Assembly: GCF_002078875.1 (NCBI RefSeq)
Contig: NC_034412.1
Span: 7,232,948 to 7,296,947 of the forward strand
DNA length: 64,000 nucleotides
Direction: 5' to 3'
Source of the DNA: Numida meleagris
Lineage: Eukaryota; Chordata; Aves; Galliformes; Numididae
A program made the translations under genes and the position numbers. Position 1 is the stretch's first letter, and the number at the start of each line of letters is the position of its first letter. The notes under the pieces are model-generated. The model was not told where the DNA came from. It ran no database searches and saw only the letters and a list, made by a program, of their open reading frames with translations. Positions 49,585 to 62,540 of the stretch are shown here, piece by piece.

Positions 49585-50540
49585 TTGATTCATAAGCAAA
49601 GTGGAAGCAGAGTGACTGGTGATGATACCAGATTTTTCAGGACAATTAAGACAAAGGCATTTAGCATGACTGGCTGGAGATGAAACTCAGCAATTCACCC
49701 TTAAAATACCAACTGAAATTCAGTTTAGATACGAGTTAAAGTGGTGTGTCTGGGAAAGATCAAAACTTTGAAGAAAATAGAAAAAAAATTGCTTTTGGCT
49801 GGGTTACCACCAAGGAATGTGATCTTAGTTTTATAAAAGAAGTCTGTGAAAGAATATGTTTAGTGGTCAGTGGTGCTGAAAAATAAGATGAATATGAAGA
49901 ATAAATTGGAAAGAGATAGAAGATAAGCACAGAGTATTTATGCCGGTGTATATATCCATGGTGCTCCCACATTTTGCATCTTGTCTTCCCTCTGTCTTTT
50001 CAAAAATATGCAGTAATTATGTCCATAGGAACAGATTTCCATAAAGAGAAAACTGAGCAAAGTGGACTCTGTATACCTAGAAAAGGAGATTGCTGGGAGA
50101 GATGATAAAGGTATCTAAAGTCATCATAAAGATGAACACTACATGTAAGTGCTTTGTGTATAGTCTTTGCCAGGGCAAAAACTTAAGATCATCGAAGGCA
50201 GGTGACAGATATTACAGCTGAAGAAGAGACAAAAGATGTTCTTTAGATGTAACAGAATTAAATTGCAGGATACTGTCAAAGTTTAAAGTTTACTTGAGTT
50301 CAAGGGAAGACTAAACAAGTTCCCAAACAAGATTTATAGGGGTTAGTACACATTAACCTTATCTGGCTCAGGTAGTCTTTGAGACTCAGATTGGTAGAAG
50401 CCAGAAGAGTACTCAGGAAGTGTTATCACGTGCCTGCTCTGCTCTTCTCAGGGCATTAACTTCTGGCTGCTTATAGAGATAGTGCATAGCTAGGAGGATG
50501 TCTGGCCAGGCCTGGTACAGTCATTTTATATTCTTATGAT
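49585..50540 (+). mobile_element. Ancient CR1 LINE copy with reverse-transcriptase remnant
   Basis: A strongly decayed CR1 in sense orientation. Recognisable in order: GATTCATAAG near 49587; GATGATACCAGATTTTTCAG at 49621-49640, which translates as DDTRFFRTIKTKA and corresponds to the catalytic DD of the reverse-transcriptase palm; AAATTCAGTTTAGATACGAG and GTGGTGTGTCTGGGAAAG (49717-49758, the MKFSxDKCKVVHxGK-type segment, now with a frameshift); ATATCCATGGTGCTCCCACA near 49951 (the KSMVRPH-type segment); GAGAGATGATAAAGGTATC near 50096; and GATTGGTAGAAGCCAGAAG. The 3' end is CTGGTACAGTCATTTTATATTCTTATG. The whole order matches the 3' half of the older reptile-like CR1 lineage, with a TATTCTTATG-type terminus unlike the ATTCTATG tails of the younger copies. 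It is dead. Confidence 0.85.
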
Positions 50541-51724
50541 AACATTTGTATCCTGAGCTAACACTTCCTCTACATATCCAAATGAAGGGCAGACCAGATG
50601 CTGTGGAAATGGCCTGGACAAATAGTTTGAATATTGGACTCTCTCTCTGATCTAACTTGCTTCTCTTCTCCTCTTCAGCTGAACTAAGAAAGGGTCTGTC
50701 TTCCACGGTACACCTAGTTGGCAATCAGATGGAAATGCTGACAATCAGAGGCATGTTCTTTAAGTTTCCAAGTTTCTGTTTAATACAATTTTTAAGAACC
50801 TGGGGAAATCCACAAAAAATGTATCAGTATGTAATAGCTGAACAATCTCTCCAGGAGACTTTAATTTCTGATTCTAATCTTTTCATCTCAATCTACTGGG
50901 TCAGCTTTGCACTTCTCCTTGTGTGCACAATGGGGAACAATGTTTAGCTGATGACAGAAGTGCTGGATGGGGATTAAGTACCCCCCAAGCTGTCTGTATT
51001 TTAGTAATGGTATTGAAAGTTCCCCAGTCTCTGATTTTCTTCCCTCCTACTCATCTAATAAATTAACTCCTAAATCTGAAAATCAAGACACAACTTCACT
51101 AAGCAGAGAAAATACACCCTGCAAGTTTTCCTAAATGCCTCTTTAGAAAAAGCTCATTTGATTATTGTAATTGATTATCTTTAGCCCCCGAGCATCAGAA
51201 TTCTACGTTATACTCAGTGTGTGGCTTGATGAGATGCTGGGTTTGGCAACAGTCTTAGAGGTTCCCACCTCACCATCCCCATCCACCCCCTACTTTTTGG
51301 CCCATACTCCAGGTTTGCTCCCCTAACTTCAGTATAGATTCCAAATTAATTTGTTCTAAATATTCACTGCTGTTAAAAGCACCAGTCACACCATGTGCCC
51401 TATCGGTGTCGTCCCTTCTTCCTGTGACAGGATAAGTGCCATGGATATTTGCAGTTAGAGAAAGATAATGACTTGCTTAACGGAGTTAGCCTTCTGCTTT
51501 ATCAGCTCCTCGATCAAACTGAGCACTAGTGCGAACACATGGCAGCTGGAGCAAAGCCATGGTTTGGAGATGGGTAGGTGGCCTTTTGTTAGATGGTAAC
51601 TCAGATTTGGGAAAGTTTAAGTCTATCATGAAGTTGCACCTCCCAACATGTACTGCTTATATGTCTACATGGCAAACCAAAGTCCTGAGTTCAACCAGTA
51701 AAAAATAACTTTTGGCTAATGCAG
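50541..51724. other. Unique spacer between the two ancient CR1 copies
   Basis: No CR1 similarity or gene is visible. A 96-codon frame (50657-50947) has no domain. CCCCATCCACCCCC near 51277 is a short C-rich stretch. The start of the next CR1 is fuzzy and could lie some tens of bases earlier. Confidence 0.5.
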
Positions 51725-53150
51725 TAGTAGATTTTAAAGAAGGATTCAGGCAAATCCAGAACACTGTAGTCTAGTAAGTATGATGTCTGTGCCGGGGAAA
51801 TGTGTAGAAACTCTAACAAATGATAATAAAATTAGTGTGATCTGGATAACTATGACTCATTGTGAGAAGTTGACATGGGTTTTGAAAGAGAAGTCATGAC
51901 TTGAAAATACAGAATCAGATACTGAAGTTCTCTGGAGGAATCCACAAGTAGGAGAACACTGGAAACCCAGGTGACATCACCTGCTTGGGTTTTCACAGAA
52001 CATTTACTGGGGTCCACCCCTAGGGGCCTTCAAGCAAGTAAGACGTGCTGGAATAAAAGGGAAGACCCTCACATCAATAAATAACTGGTTGACAGTAGAA
52101 AGCAGAGTGTAGAAAAAAATGGTTAGTTTTCACAGCAGAGGTAGGTCATCACTGAAATCCCCACAGAGGTCTGTGCTATTCAACATATAAGTAATTGGGA
52201 AAAAAAATAGAAAGGTGAGTAGTGAGGGAACAAAATTTGATGATGGTGCTATTACTCAGGAGAGTTGAGAGAAGGACCAACTATGGTGTATTGAGAAAGA
52301 TCTCATAATACTGGCGATAATAGGCAAAAAAATGATGTGAAGTTCAGTGCAGACAAATTCACACAGGAAAAGTAACTCTATCTTTACATATGAAATGATG
52401 GGCTGGGAACTAACCATCACTTCTCAGAAATGAGATCTTGAATTAAATGGATAGTTCTGTGAAACTGTCACCTCAAGAACAGTTAAACCAAAATTTTAAG
52501 AATAGAGAACAAAATAAAAGCCATCATTATGACACTATTTATATCCATTGAACACCTGCACCTTGAATACTCTGTGCATTACCATTCTCCTTAACTCAGA
52601 AAGAGCTGAGTAAAATCAGAGAAAGCTGAAAGATGTGACAAGAACAGTTGCCATGATAGAGTGGATTCAAGGTATATGATCAGGACTCAGAAGAAAAAGA
52701 TATGACCAGGGCTGGGGCAGGTTAATGGAGGTCTGTGAAACATGCATGCCATAGAAAGTGCAGATAGGTACTGATCCTTTGCATTCGATTAAACTGAGGG
52801 GTATCGAATGAAACTAGTTTGTGTTCAGTATTAAAAGTGGTGATTCCTCAGCACAACATATAGTTAAGTTGTGGAACTCCTTATCAGATGACATTATGGG
52901 TGCTGAAAGTTCACATGAATTCAGCAAGTGATTTTTAAAAATATGGAAAAGATATACATAGAAAAATATGTAAAGATGATTTCTGTTTAAAAAGGGCTGT
53001 AAACTGAAAATTACTGGACGTTAGAAGTGTATCTGAGGGAAGTATGTCCGCTTTTATTCTTCTCTGATCATTGATTATTGGCTACCAGAGAGGTTTCTGG
53101 TTAGATGGCTTTCTGGTCTGAGCCACCATCTGGCTGCAGTCACTTCTTTC
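51725..53150 (+). mobile_element. Ancient CR1 LINE copy, about 1.4 kb, most of reverse transcriptase to 3' end
   Basis: Sense-orientation, heavily mutated. Landmarks in order: GATGTCTGTGCCGGGGAAAT at 51782 (reads MSVPGK, the motif ahead of the fingers domain); GACATGGGTTTTGAAAGAG near 51871 (the QHGF-KGKS region); AATAAATAACTGGTTGACAG near 52075 (the NWL-DR segment); CCACAGAGGTCTGTGCTATT with CAACATATAA near 52160 (the PQGSVL...FNI segment); AAATTTGATGATGGTGC near 52234, whose DD is the palm catalytic pair; AAGTTCAGTGCAGACAAATT near 52340; GGGCTGGGAACTAACCATCA near 52398; GTTGTGGAACTCCTTATCAG at 52868; GGTTAGATGGCTTTCTGGTC with TGAGCC near 53099. The close corresponds to the LDGPLV-type 3' terminus of reptile CR1. 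Stops and frameshifts throughout; inactive. Confidence 0.88.
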
Positions 53151-55229
53151 CTTGAAGGCAGGTGATATATCTTTTTATCTCAACCACTTCAGTGGCTTGT
53201 TTTACACCATCATCACAGAAACAGATGCGCTGCCATAAAAGATGGGATGGTGGACTTCAAGTATAAAAATGAGAATGAGACAGAAGTCATAAGCTGCCTC
53301 TGCGACTAAAATGTGTGTCTTGCTGAACTACAGCATCAAGAATGGTAGAGGAAGAAGCAAGGTACTAATGCATAAGAAATGGGGCACACAGGAGTATTCA
53401 CAAGGCACTTAATTTGGTTGAATCTCCTTAGTTTCTTTAGGTTTCCTTTACAATCCATGGAGAGATGAAGTCTCCCCATTTGGGCAATGGAGAGCACCTG
53501 AATTAGGGTTTTTCTCTTGAACTGGGCCTCAGTGGGCACTTTGTCTCCATTAATTAGCAAGGTAACTCAAGGAAATGAAGCTGGGTACCTAACACCAGGT
53601 GACACGAATACAATAATCTGTACTGTCCCTGTAAGGAGGAGTTGCTGTCATGTTATGAATTCTGTTAATGGATTGGTGTCGAGGATAAAACTCCAAAGCC
53701 CATATAGAGGTTTTTCTCGTGGCGTTTTTATGTAACAATGACCAGGGACTGAGGATTTGGTTCCAGGAGAACAGCATTGCAAAGTTACACCGAGATGGTC
53801 ATAACCAACTTTGTAATCAAGCCATCAGTTGCCTCTATCCTGTACTAGACTGTAAATAATTTGTCTTTTCTTTTAAAAGAGCATCCTTGCAACTCAACAT
53901 ATATTCCATTTGCCAGGGACTGCTTTTGTCAGCAACATTATAAACTGACACACTCCAGATATGACACATTCTTGTTTTATTGTCTGAGTACTGTAGAAGA
54001 AAACAACCTATTCTGAGACCCGTGGAGGCTACCTGGAGTTAAAGGTGTGGCAGCAATGTCTCAAACTGTGATTCATTTTGAAGCATTCACAAAACCAGTA
54101 TGAGTTCACTAACTTCTTTCACTCATAGCTTTAAGCCGTGTGTTTTTCAGAGATTCAATTTTTCTAAGTTTTTCTAGATAAAATAGGCAGCAGCTAACAT
54201 GTAGTGAGGAAACACTCTCTCCCTAAATCTCTAAATATACTGGCACAGGTGAACAGCTTATTTTTGAAATAAATTGCCTTTTCTTTGAGTAACGTTTGCC
54301 CGCTCTCTTTCTTTTACTATTACCTTCCTTCAGTTGTTTCAGTTCATTTCCTCTCACCGTCTTATTTTTGGTAATATTTCACCCCTTTTCCCTTTAGTCC
54401 TTCTGGTAAATCTCAAACCACAATCTTTCCCGTGGAGAAAATGAGGGCAGGGAAGTTTCTGATGAGGGCAGACTTTTGAACCATGAAATTTGAGTGTTTA
54501 ATTTAGTGCAGACAATGTTGTGTATCTCTAGGAGCTATGTCCTTTTTATATTGCTTATAGTTCTGATAATATTTATGAATTGGGAGCATAAATACTGTTT
54601 AAAATCACACTGGAACGGCAAAACAGATGGAAGTCTTACTGCTGTAAGTCGTGCATTTGTTGCCAACACAGTTCAGGCAGATTCTTCCTTTCTGTAGCAA
54701 TGTAAGTAGAATGTAATAATTACTTATGGTCAGTGTTAGTGCAGAAATTTATCATCAATCTTTGTTTCTCGGTCATTATTTTGAAGCTTCCGTCTTTTTA
54801 TAATCCTCAGTAGTTTAAGTGAAAAATGCTTTATTTACAAAAATAAACTTAAATTTTTAACACGGCAATGAAGTTGTTACTATTTTAAAGCTTCTTCTGA
54901 AGTTTGTTTTACTCCTTGTGTGAAAGCTTTCCACTTAGACTTACTTTGCGGGGTAAGTCTGTACTTTTTAATAAGTTTTCAGTGCTGACAACAAACTATA
55001 GCAGACTGTGCACATTTTAAGTTAGTTTTTGTAATTACCTAAGAGGTAGCTTTGACAGAAAGAAGTAGCCAGTACCTGGCTTACTGAAAGAATAAATGAA
55101 GAGATTTTGCTAGCATGTTTTTAGGAGATGGTTATTTTTATCACCTGGTGCTGCGCACCTTTTCTGTCACTTGCTCATTTTTTGTATCTAAAAGAGAGGG
55201 ACATGCTCTGTTGGAGGAAGAATCTCTCT
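53151..55229. other. Unique DNA without a supportable gene
   Basis: No gene can be supported. Overlapping frames on both strands at 53336-53777 have no domain. From 54280 to 54420 the plus strand is pyrimidine-rich (CTCTCTTTCTTTTAC and neighbours) without forming a clean repeat. Confidence 0.5.
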
Positions 55230-55810
55230 TGGCTGCATATTAGCATGATGGCTTACTTGAGTATCAAAGAATTGTGTTTATAATCCCCTGAATTATAATT
55301 AGAACAGGTCCTGAAATAATTTTTAAGAGCTAAAATTATGTAAAATTCATGCATGGTGTCTTTTTAATAAACAAGAAATAATTCATTTAAATAAATGAAG
55401 CAATAGCCCCTAGGTGTTTGAATTTCCCTTTAAAAAGTTGAGCTACTCTTAACTTATTGATTTTGAAGCCACTATAATAAAGAATTAGTGAAGGAAATAT
55501 TGCTTTTACTGTTTTCAGATAATGCTTAATGTTGTTGCAAATTATAAAATTTAATTAGCTATATAAATGCCAGAGGAACAAATAATGTGCTATTGTCTTG
55601 ATATCTTTCCAGAAATTAGTCTTTTAAAACAAATTTGCCATATTAATCATCTAAAAATATTTTTGATCACTGAATTAATAGTTTGCAGCCTGTTTTCAGG
55701 TATTCATTGCCATAGGTGATTGCCTCTTAATTACTACATGGGCGCTTTCTATTCACTCTTATTAATTCATGTTTTCTGGCACAGTCCCAAAAGGCAGCCT
55801 TGCCCTATAT
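55230..55810. promoter_or_regulatory. Candidate conserved enhancer-like block, AT-rich
   Basis: About 580 bases of non-repetitive AT-rich sequence with unusually many homeodomain-type cores: GAATTATAATTAGAAC, ACTTATTGATTTTGAAG, AAATTTAATTAGCTATATAAATG, CCATATTAATCATC, CACTGAATTAATAG, CTCTTAATTACTAC, CTTATTAATTCATG and CTTCTAATTACTTC. Moderate-complexity segments such as CAATAGCCCCTAGGTG and TTGCCATAGGTGATTGCC lie between them. Vertebrate conserved non-coding elements often look like this. The AT content alone raises the expected number of such motifs, so confidence is limited. Confidence 0.33.
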
Positions 55811-58800
55811 CTTCTAATTACTTCTATAATTGAATTTGCCCACTTTTTCTAACCTATTTTTTAAACTGACTGTGTTTGTTCATGGTTTATTGTGTCTTTT
55901 TTGTGTCAGTTCTCTGCAAGCAGAATGTACATTGATTCTTTCCTCGTTTCTCATTAATTTTCAAGAGCTTTGCTGCATGTCTGTTTTTTCAGCCTGTCAG
56001 ACCTATTGCTAGACCAAAAAAAAAGATTCTTATTATTAAAGGTTAGGTAAAATAGACTGAAGTTAATTAATTCATTAGTAACTCTGAGCCAATTACTGAA
56101 GCCTTCTCTTATTTATATACTTGTTAACAAGACAGAGATGAGAAAGGCCTATTATAGGCACATGTCCTTCAGAAGTTGGGCAAACCCTCTGGAGCATATG
56201 CATTTAGTTTCACCAAAGAAAAAGAATTGATTCCAAAATGAAGACTTGAAGGTCTAGCTGGCAAATGCTTCATAACCTGATGGACCTTCTTGTGACCATC
56301 TAAAAGATATTTTGGATTCTGTTTTTTGATCACAAGTAATAACTTTTAATGTTTAGCCTTATGAAGCACATACCTAATGTATGAATATAAATATATTGAC
56401 TTACAACTCCCCTAGAATTAATTCATGGAATGTTTGAAAATAGTAGAACAAAGAGGACCTACCCATGCATATCTATGCAATTAAGACATGAGTCGCTGAT
56501 TGTGACTTCACACAATTTTCTTGTATTGATAAATGCGAGAAGATATGTAGCTGGAAAAAAGAATTGTTTGTAAATACCTTGCATGTGATGAATGTCACAT
56601 GAAAGCTGCAGTCATACAGAAGCTACGGTTTTATACATAAACTAGGGAGTGTAACGAGCGGTTCACTGATCAAGGTCCAACGTTTAAATTAATTATATTA
56701 ACATTTATTTTAACTGTTATATTCAGCACCTGCACTTATGTTTTCCAAAGGCTAAAACAATGTACTCTTCCACTGAATTCAGAAGAGTGTAACTCAGCTT
56801 GCAGTGCTGGCATAAGGTTGTTTACATTTGTAGAGCCACTTTATTGTGGAAAAAAAATCTGCTTAGCATAAACTTTGTGTATTCTTCAGTTTGGACTGTG
56901 ATCATCACATCAGAATTAAGTAAAATATTAAAAATAAGAGGCAAAATATGAGTTTGGGAATATCTTCCAATCAGTCCTTATAGAACATGGATCTAAACAA
57001 ATTTAATAGAAAGGAAAAGAAGTGTTTGAACCACTGGGGGCCAGGAGGGTTGGCCTAGTCCAGTTGATTAGATTTTGAAGAAAACTTGGTCTGTAGTTTT
57101 AGATTTAAAATGGTACAAGAAAAGCAGTTAGCAAATTTCCTCTAACTTTGTTTTCAGTTACCGCTTAGAAATAACTCCACAGCTATTTCAAACTTGAGAG
57201 ACAATAGGAAGAAAAGAAAAAAGCAAATGAGGTATCTGAAAACTCACCTGCATCTCATCTCTATTATAAGGTCTGGATATAATCACTGTGCTGTACCAAA
57301 ATGTTTGTCTGTTTGCCTCTGCATACATCCTGGAGCACACGCTGCTTTCTCACCCTCCTTGCACGTCATATGGCTCGCTGCAGAATTGAGGCCTTCATTA
57401 TTCAGTCTTGCTCATTCATCCTCTTCCTGAAATCAGCTAGGAAATAACTGGCTGATTGGAACTGATGATATCTTGATCAGATCATTATTATTTCTGGTAT
57501 GAAATAAATAAGCAATTAATTATGGGAGTGCTCTGACTGCTCTGTAGTTAGAAGAGCTTTGAAATTTGCACTTAACACAGATACTCACTTCTTCACTGTG
57601 TATGAATTATATGACATGCTTGCCAAATTTAGTTGTTTATTTGTGGAATGGAAAGTTACTAGTTTGGAGAACTTTTCAAGTACATCTCTTGATTTGTTTC
57701 AGTTACTGGCAGTTCTCCTTAGGACTGTTTGCTGTGTTAGTGAGCAGAGGGATAGTCTCTAAATATTTGGATCCTTTCAGTAGAAACAGTGCAAACAGGT
57801 TTTTGAAAATTTCACGACAACCGTAGGTGAGCGTTTAGACTGTTCAGAATTGTACTGGAATGAAATAAATGTTTCCCTTAACATTTCATTTTTCTACTGA
57901 GCAGCTGGTTTTGAAATCATTTTTGTAACTGTAAGGTGTATATTAGGGGGAGCAAATCACTTCTCTGCCCCTCACTTCTTGCAGTTCTGGCAGAACCGTG
58001 GGTTTGTATTAGCTCCACCCAGACAGACCCTCTAATGAAGTCAGTAAGGTAAAGGAAATGCACTACCATGACATCAGTTGTGTTATCAGAATTAGGGCAA
58101 GACTGGAGGTGTTGAAATTCAAGGTGTTCATTGAAGTACGTTATGTTTTTTTTATGACGTATTGATGGTGACAATATTATTAAACTAAAATAACCAAAAG
58201 TTGTGCTGGTTATGGTATGGAGAACAACTACAGACAGGGCAGGAACATTTTTTTTTATTTCATACAATGCAATGCAACATAACTCTAGCATTCGAAGCAG
58301 TTAAAATATGCAGTGTTTGCTGTCTGAAAAGCTTCTGGTTTATCATGTCTTTTGTAGTTCTTGCATGTTTTATAAATTTATTTCCATCCATTTACTTATG
58401 TGCATGTTATGCTGCATTTAACTCTACTTCTGTCATATACACTGAATTGAAAAAGATCACTGTAAGCTATTTCCTTTCATAGTTATTGCTGCTCTTCTTT
58501 ACTCAGGGTACCCTCTAACATGTCCTAGTAATATTCTTTTGCCTGTCTTCTTATCTCACTTCACGTGAATGCATTTTGGCTTCTGCACAGCCACTGTAGC
58601 ACTTTTTACTTAATTCCATATCTTTTCAGTAACTTCATGTAGTCATCAAGGAACTTGTAAAGATTGTATTGGCTTCTAGGAACATGCTTGTTACTTGTGG
58701 CATTTCCTTTAGATCGTTATTGGTTCTACTTTGTAGAACATCCTGTGATCACAGCAATTGAAAATGCTGAGTTGAAGCTGAAAATCAAAATTGTCATTTA

Positions 58801-61800
58801 CATACAGCAGTGCAGAGATACTGAGATTTCATATGTATGATGAGGCAGCAGCACAATTCCTACTGCCTGTTTCGTTGTCTTGGGTTTTTACTGTTTGGCT
58901 GTCTTTGTCCTTTCTAGTACATGCTGACAATTAGATGACTAATATGGAGATATTAAAATAAATGTACCTTGATATAGTGAGTAGAACCTTATAATTGTAG
59001 GTTGATATAAAAAAAAAAAAACTTGTAATAGAGGAAACATTTCAAAATATTTTCTGCTACTTTTCATAAAATTAAAATGAAGTAATGCTGTTTAGTGTCT
59101 TGGATATTAGGGCTCTTCCCTTTCTATCAGAGGCTTACTGGAAAGCAAGCCATCTGATTTAAGCAGTGAGTGTTGATCAACAGCATTCATGCCTTCCTGT
59201 CTACATGCTCTTTGTTGACTTTTACTCTAATAGGATAGATAAGCAGTATGAAATAAAACCATAACATATTAAAGGGAAGAAAGACCCTCAGTGAACACGG
59301 GCAGTTTGCTGTCTCAGATCAGCTACAAGGCAGGGAATTCAGCATCCAGTGCTGGCCTCAGCCCAAAACAGGGCAACTGAGCACTTAAGGTTCTGTGCAG
59401 AAGTTGACTTTTCTTTCTGGTTCTTGAAGGAAGAGGTTTGTTAGATCTTCCATTCTTCCACACTAGATGCACACTATTAGAGAAATAGATTTCTCTAGTT
59501 TTGCTCACTGCTGCCGCAAACTCAAGCATGGAATCTTGCAATGAGGAGAGCAGTTTATTTTAAGATATGTTAGATAAGCTGTTTCCTAACTGATATTTCA
59601 TTATCTTCCCAAGTAAGCTGCAAATGTTCAATAAATATATTTTCTCTTATTTTAATCCCAAGGAGGAGGAGAGGTTGTTTCTTGCTTCCAGTCTTAGTCT
59701 AACTCCTAGATTTCAGTATTTCAAACAAGCAAGAGGCTACGTGGAATGTGGGCCTTTTAAAGCCTAAGACTGTTCATGGTCTTTCATGTCAGTTTATTAA
59801 AGCAGAGAAGATGTAAATTAATAATAAAGAGGGATATATATGATTTCAAGTAGAAATTAATAATATTTTAACACAAAGTTTTAGTGAAAGACATCAGCCC
59901 AATAACAACCGTGCTCTTGGAGGGGGATTTGATCCATCTTTATGTTCATAACATTTTTTTAGGACATCTAGAAATGTAGTTGTGTTCTTTATGGGTATCC
60001 AGACTGCTGGTACTAAACAAATATGAGGAGCTGTTATCTGCATGTTGGCATTATGTATTTTATTTCTACAGTAAGTGCCACCACTCAAATGCCAAACCTG
60101 TGCTTAACATTGTGCCAATTGGCCTCCTCGCTGATAAACCTTGACAGTACATTGTTCTCTTGTCAAGGGGCATTATCCTAGCAATTCAGCAAAAAATTTT
60201 CTTCATTTGGACAGTGCATCTTTTAGACATTCCCTTCTTCTATTGATTTGTTTTCTCCTGTCCCTTTCTCCTTCTTTTGTTTTCTTATCATAGCTTCAGG
60301 TTATTAAGTGCAAAGTATTGATGGGAATGGATGGTTTTGGTCGATGGAGAGCTAATGCATCCCTAATCCTGCCATTGTTATAGAGTTGTGCTTTACTCTG
60401 GTTCCTGATGGGGGAAAAGGTGCAAAGCTCTTGATCCTAGTTTTATTTGTCACAAACCCATCCATCAATCAAGCACAAGCATGTCTGAATGCTGAATGAC
60501 ATGTGGGTCTCAGCTGAAAAAATTCGATAACACTGTATTGTCAGGTTGCTCACTCTTTTTTTTTTTCGATAAGAAATACATTTGACTGAAATAGATAAGC
60601 ATGCAACTACTAAAGACTTGAAGAGAGAGAGTGACATACATGGTAGCAAAGGTTGTTGATCTTTGGTATTAATGATACTTATGAGTAAATAAAAGAAGAA
60701 AAAAAAAAGCTCTAGGCATGGAGCATGCTTAAATCCTGTGGGTTTTCTGTATTAATTTGGAGTTTCAAGTTTTCAGTCTGGGCATATATTATAGACTGCA
60801 ATCTAAGTCCAAATGCTGTTAGAATCTATCACAGAAGGTATAGTTTAAAAATTGGTTAATAAAGCAGATATTTTTGGACAGTAAAATTATTTTAATATAT
60901 GTTGATCTCTTCATTTATAATTTCTAAATGAGTATGAAGATACATATGTAAGTATTACTTTAGGATTTGAAATAATTTAGAAATATAATTGTCTAAACAT
61001 AGATATTTAATGCTACACAATTACATATGTGCATCATTTCAAAAATGTCCATTTAAATTGTAATTGTGTCCTCAAATTTTTTTTGTATCTCTTTATTCTA
61101 GTTCCTGAGTGGTGTACGTTACTGAAAACTTATCTCCTTACTCATATACAATTTTCTGTTTACACTCACTTAAAATAATTGCCTTTTGGAACTGTTAAAA
61201 TGGTAAAATATTCCCTCTGTACGCTGTAAGTTTGGTGAAAGTAATCGACTGATTAGAGCAATCTAGAAAATTCTTTTTATTTTCTTACTGCAGAAGTAAA
61301 TATTTTAGAATGGAGAACTGTATGAAATGACCTAAAAAAATCCATCAACAAAGGTAACAAAAAGACAACCCAAATCGCAGGCTCTAAGATGAATGTGATG
61401 TAGCCTCAAGTACTCACACACTCTATGAGTAAGCCATTTTTTCTCCACTCTGTGACTAGGGGCTACAAAACTGCAAAAATCAATGTGGGAGTGCTTTAGA
61501 TTTGTTGGGTAAATTACACGTGCTTGGCTGCTCCATTGTATCTGGCCCATATTCCATACCCGATACTTTTAGATGGAACTGTCACATAATACATATACTC
61601 AATATTGTTTTTATAGGTTTAACAGAGCTTAAGCTGAGCTCCATGGGAAGCAAGGAAAAACTTTAGAAGTGCAGATTCTTGAAATTGGGATGAACACATA
61701 AATACAGAAACACAATTGAATCTTTGCGTCTGAGAATCTCCAGGCCCAGTCTTAATTTGATGGGGGTAAAGTTAGCACTAAATAATCATAAAATCCTGGC

Positions 61801-62540
61801 ATCTGTTGGTTTATCTTCAGATGCTTATTTTGGTGATGATTTGATACATGTTTTGAGAATGTTTTTTTACATTTGTACTGACATGAAGAGTTATAAACAT
61901 TTATAAAAGACATTCTTGGTATTGTCTGAATAGTGGATGATGCACAATTAAATTCAAAACACCTCTGTGAGCACCAAAAAGCACTTTGGGGTCTCTATGT
62001 GTATCATGACTAAATTATGTTAAATCAATTCCAGTACATGCAGTGAAGATCAAGATGCTCAGCTGCAGGACACCTAAGTCTGCATTTAGGCATTTGAGTG
62101 GTGATCTCTTTTCAAGTTGTATGACGTCTTATTTAAAAAAATGAAAAAGACATGATTTCAAATGTTTAAATATGAAACAGAAAATGTGGCTGCCTTTGAA
62201 AATGTCCACGTTAGTTAACAAATATGAGATAATCAGATGTAAACAGTTTGCTAGGTTTTAGGTGACAAAAGCTGGTGTGACAGGACTGATAACACTCCTT
62301 AATAAGCCTGAAGAAGTCTGACATTTTCTCAGGGGAAAGCAAATGCATTTGCAACTTTAAAAAGTAAGGTAAGACGATATGTGCAAATGTTAGTTTGCTT
62401 TTATCGTATTTGTGAAGAGTGTATTACTAATGATATGTGTTTAAGATATCGCGCTTTTAAATACTGATCTCCAGAGCCATTCATGACCAGACAGTAGTCA
62501 CTGTAGCCCATAGAGTTAGACTTGTTTTCAAATTGTGAAG
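55811..62540. other. Unique DNA without a supportable gene
   Basis: No gene can be supported. The 124-codon reverse frame at 57917-58291 and the plus-strand frames over 58201-58482 have no recognisable domain and partly oppose each other. Scattered A/T runs occur at 56019-56027, 58252-58259, 59011-59022, 60556-60566 and 60699-60708. AT-rich 60840-61080 contains several short near-palindromic ATATATGT segments. Confidence 0.55.

Noticed and set aside
57917..58291. 124-codon reverse frame as a gene
   Set aside because: No domain, signal or promoter. Opposing frames cover part of it, and the length fits chance for this amount of sequence.
549..60580. Identical CGATAAGAAATA preceded by T runs at about 558 and 60567
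   Set aside because: A 12-base match between two places in 64 kb is expected many times by chance, and T runs are common. The flanks do not align.
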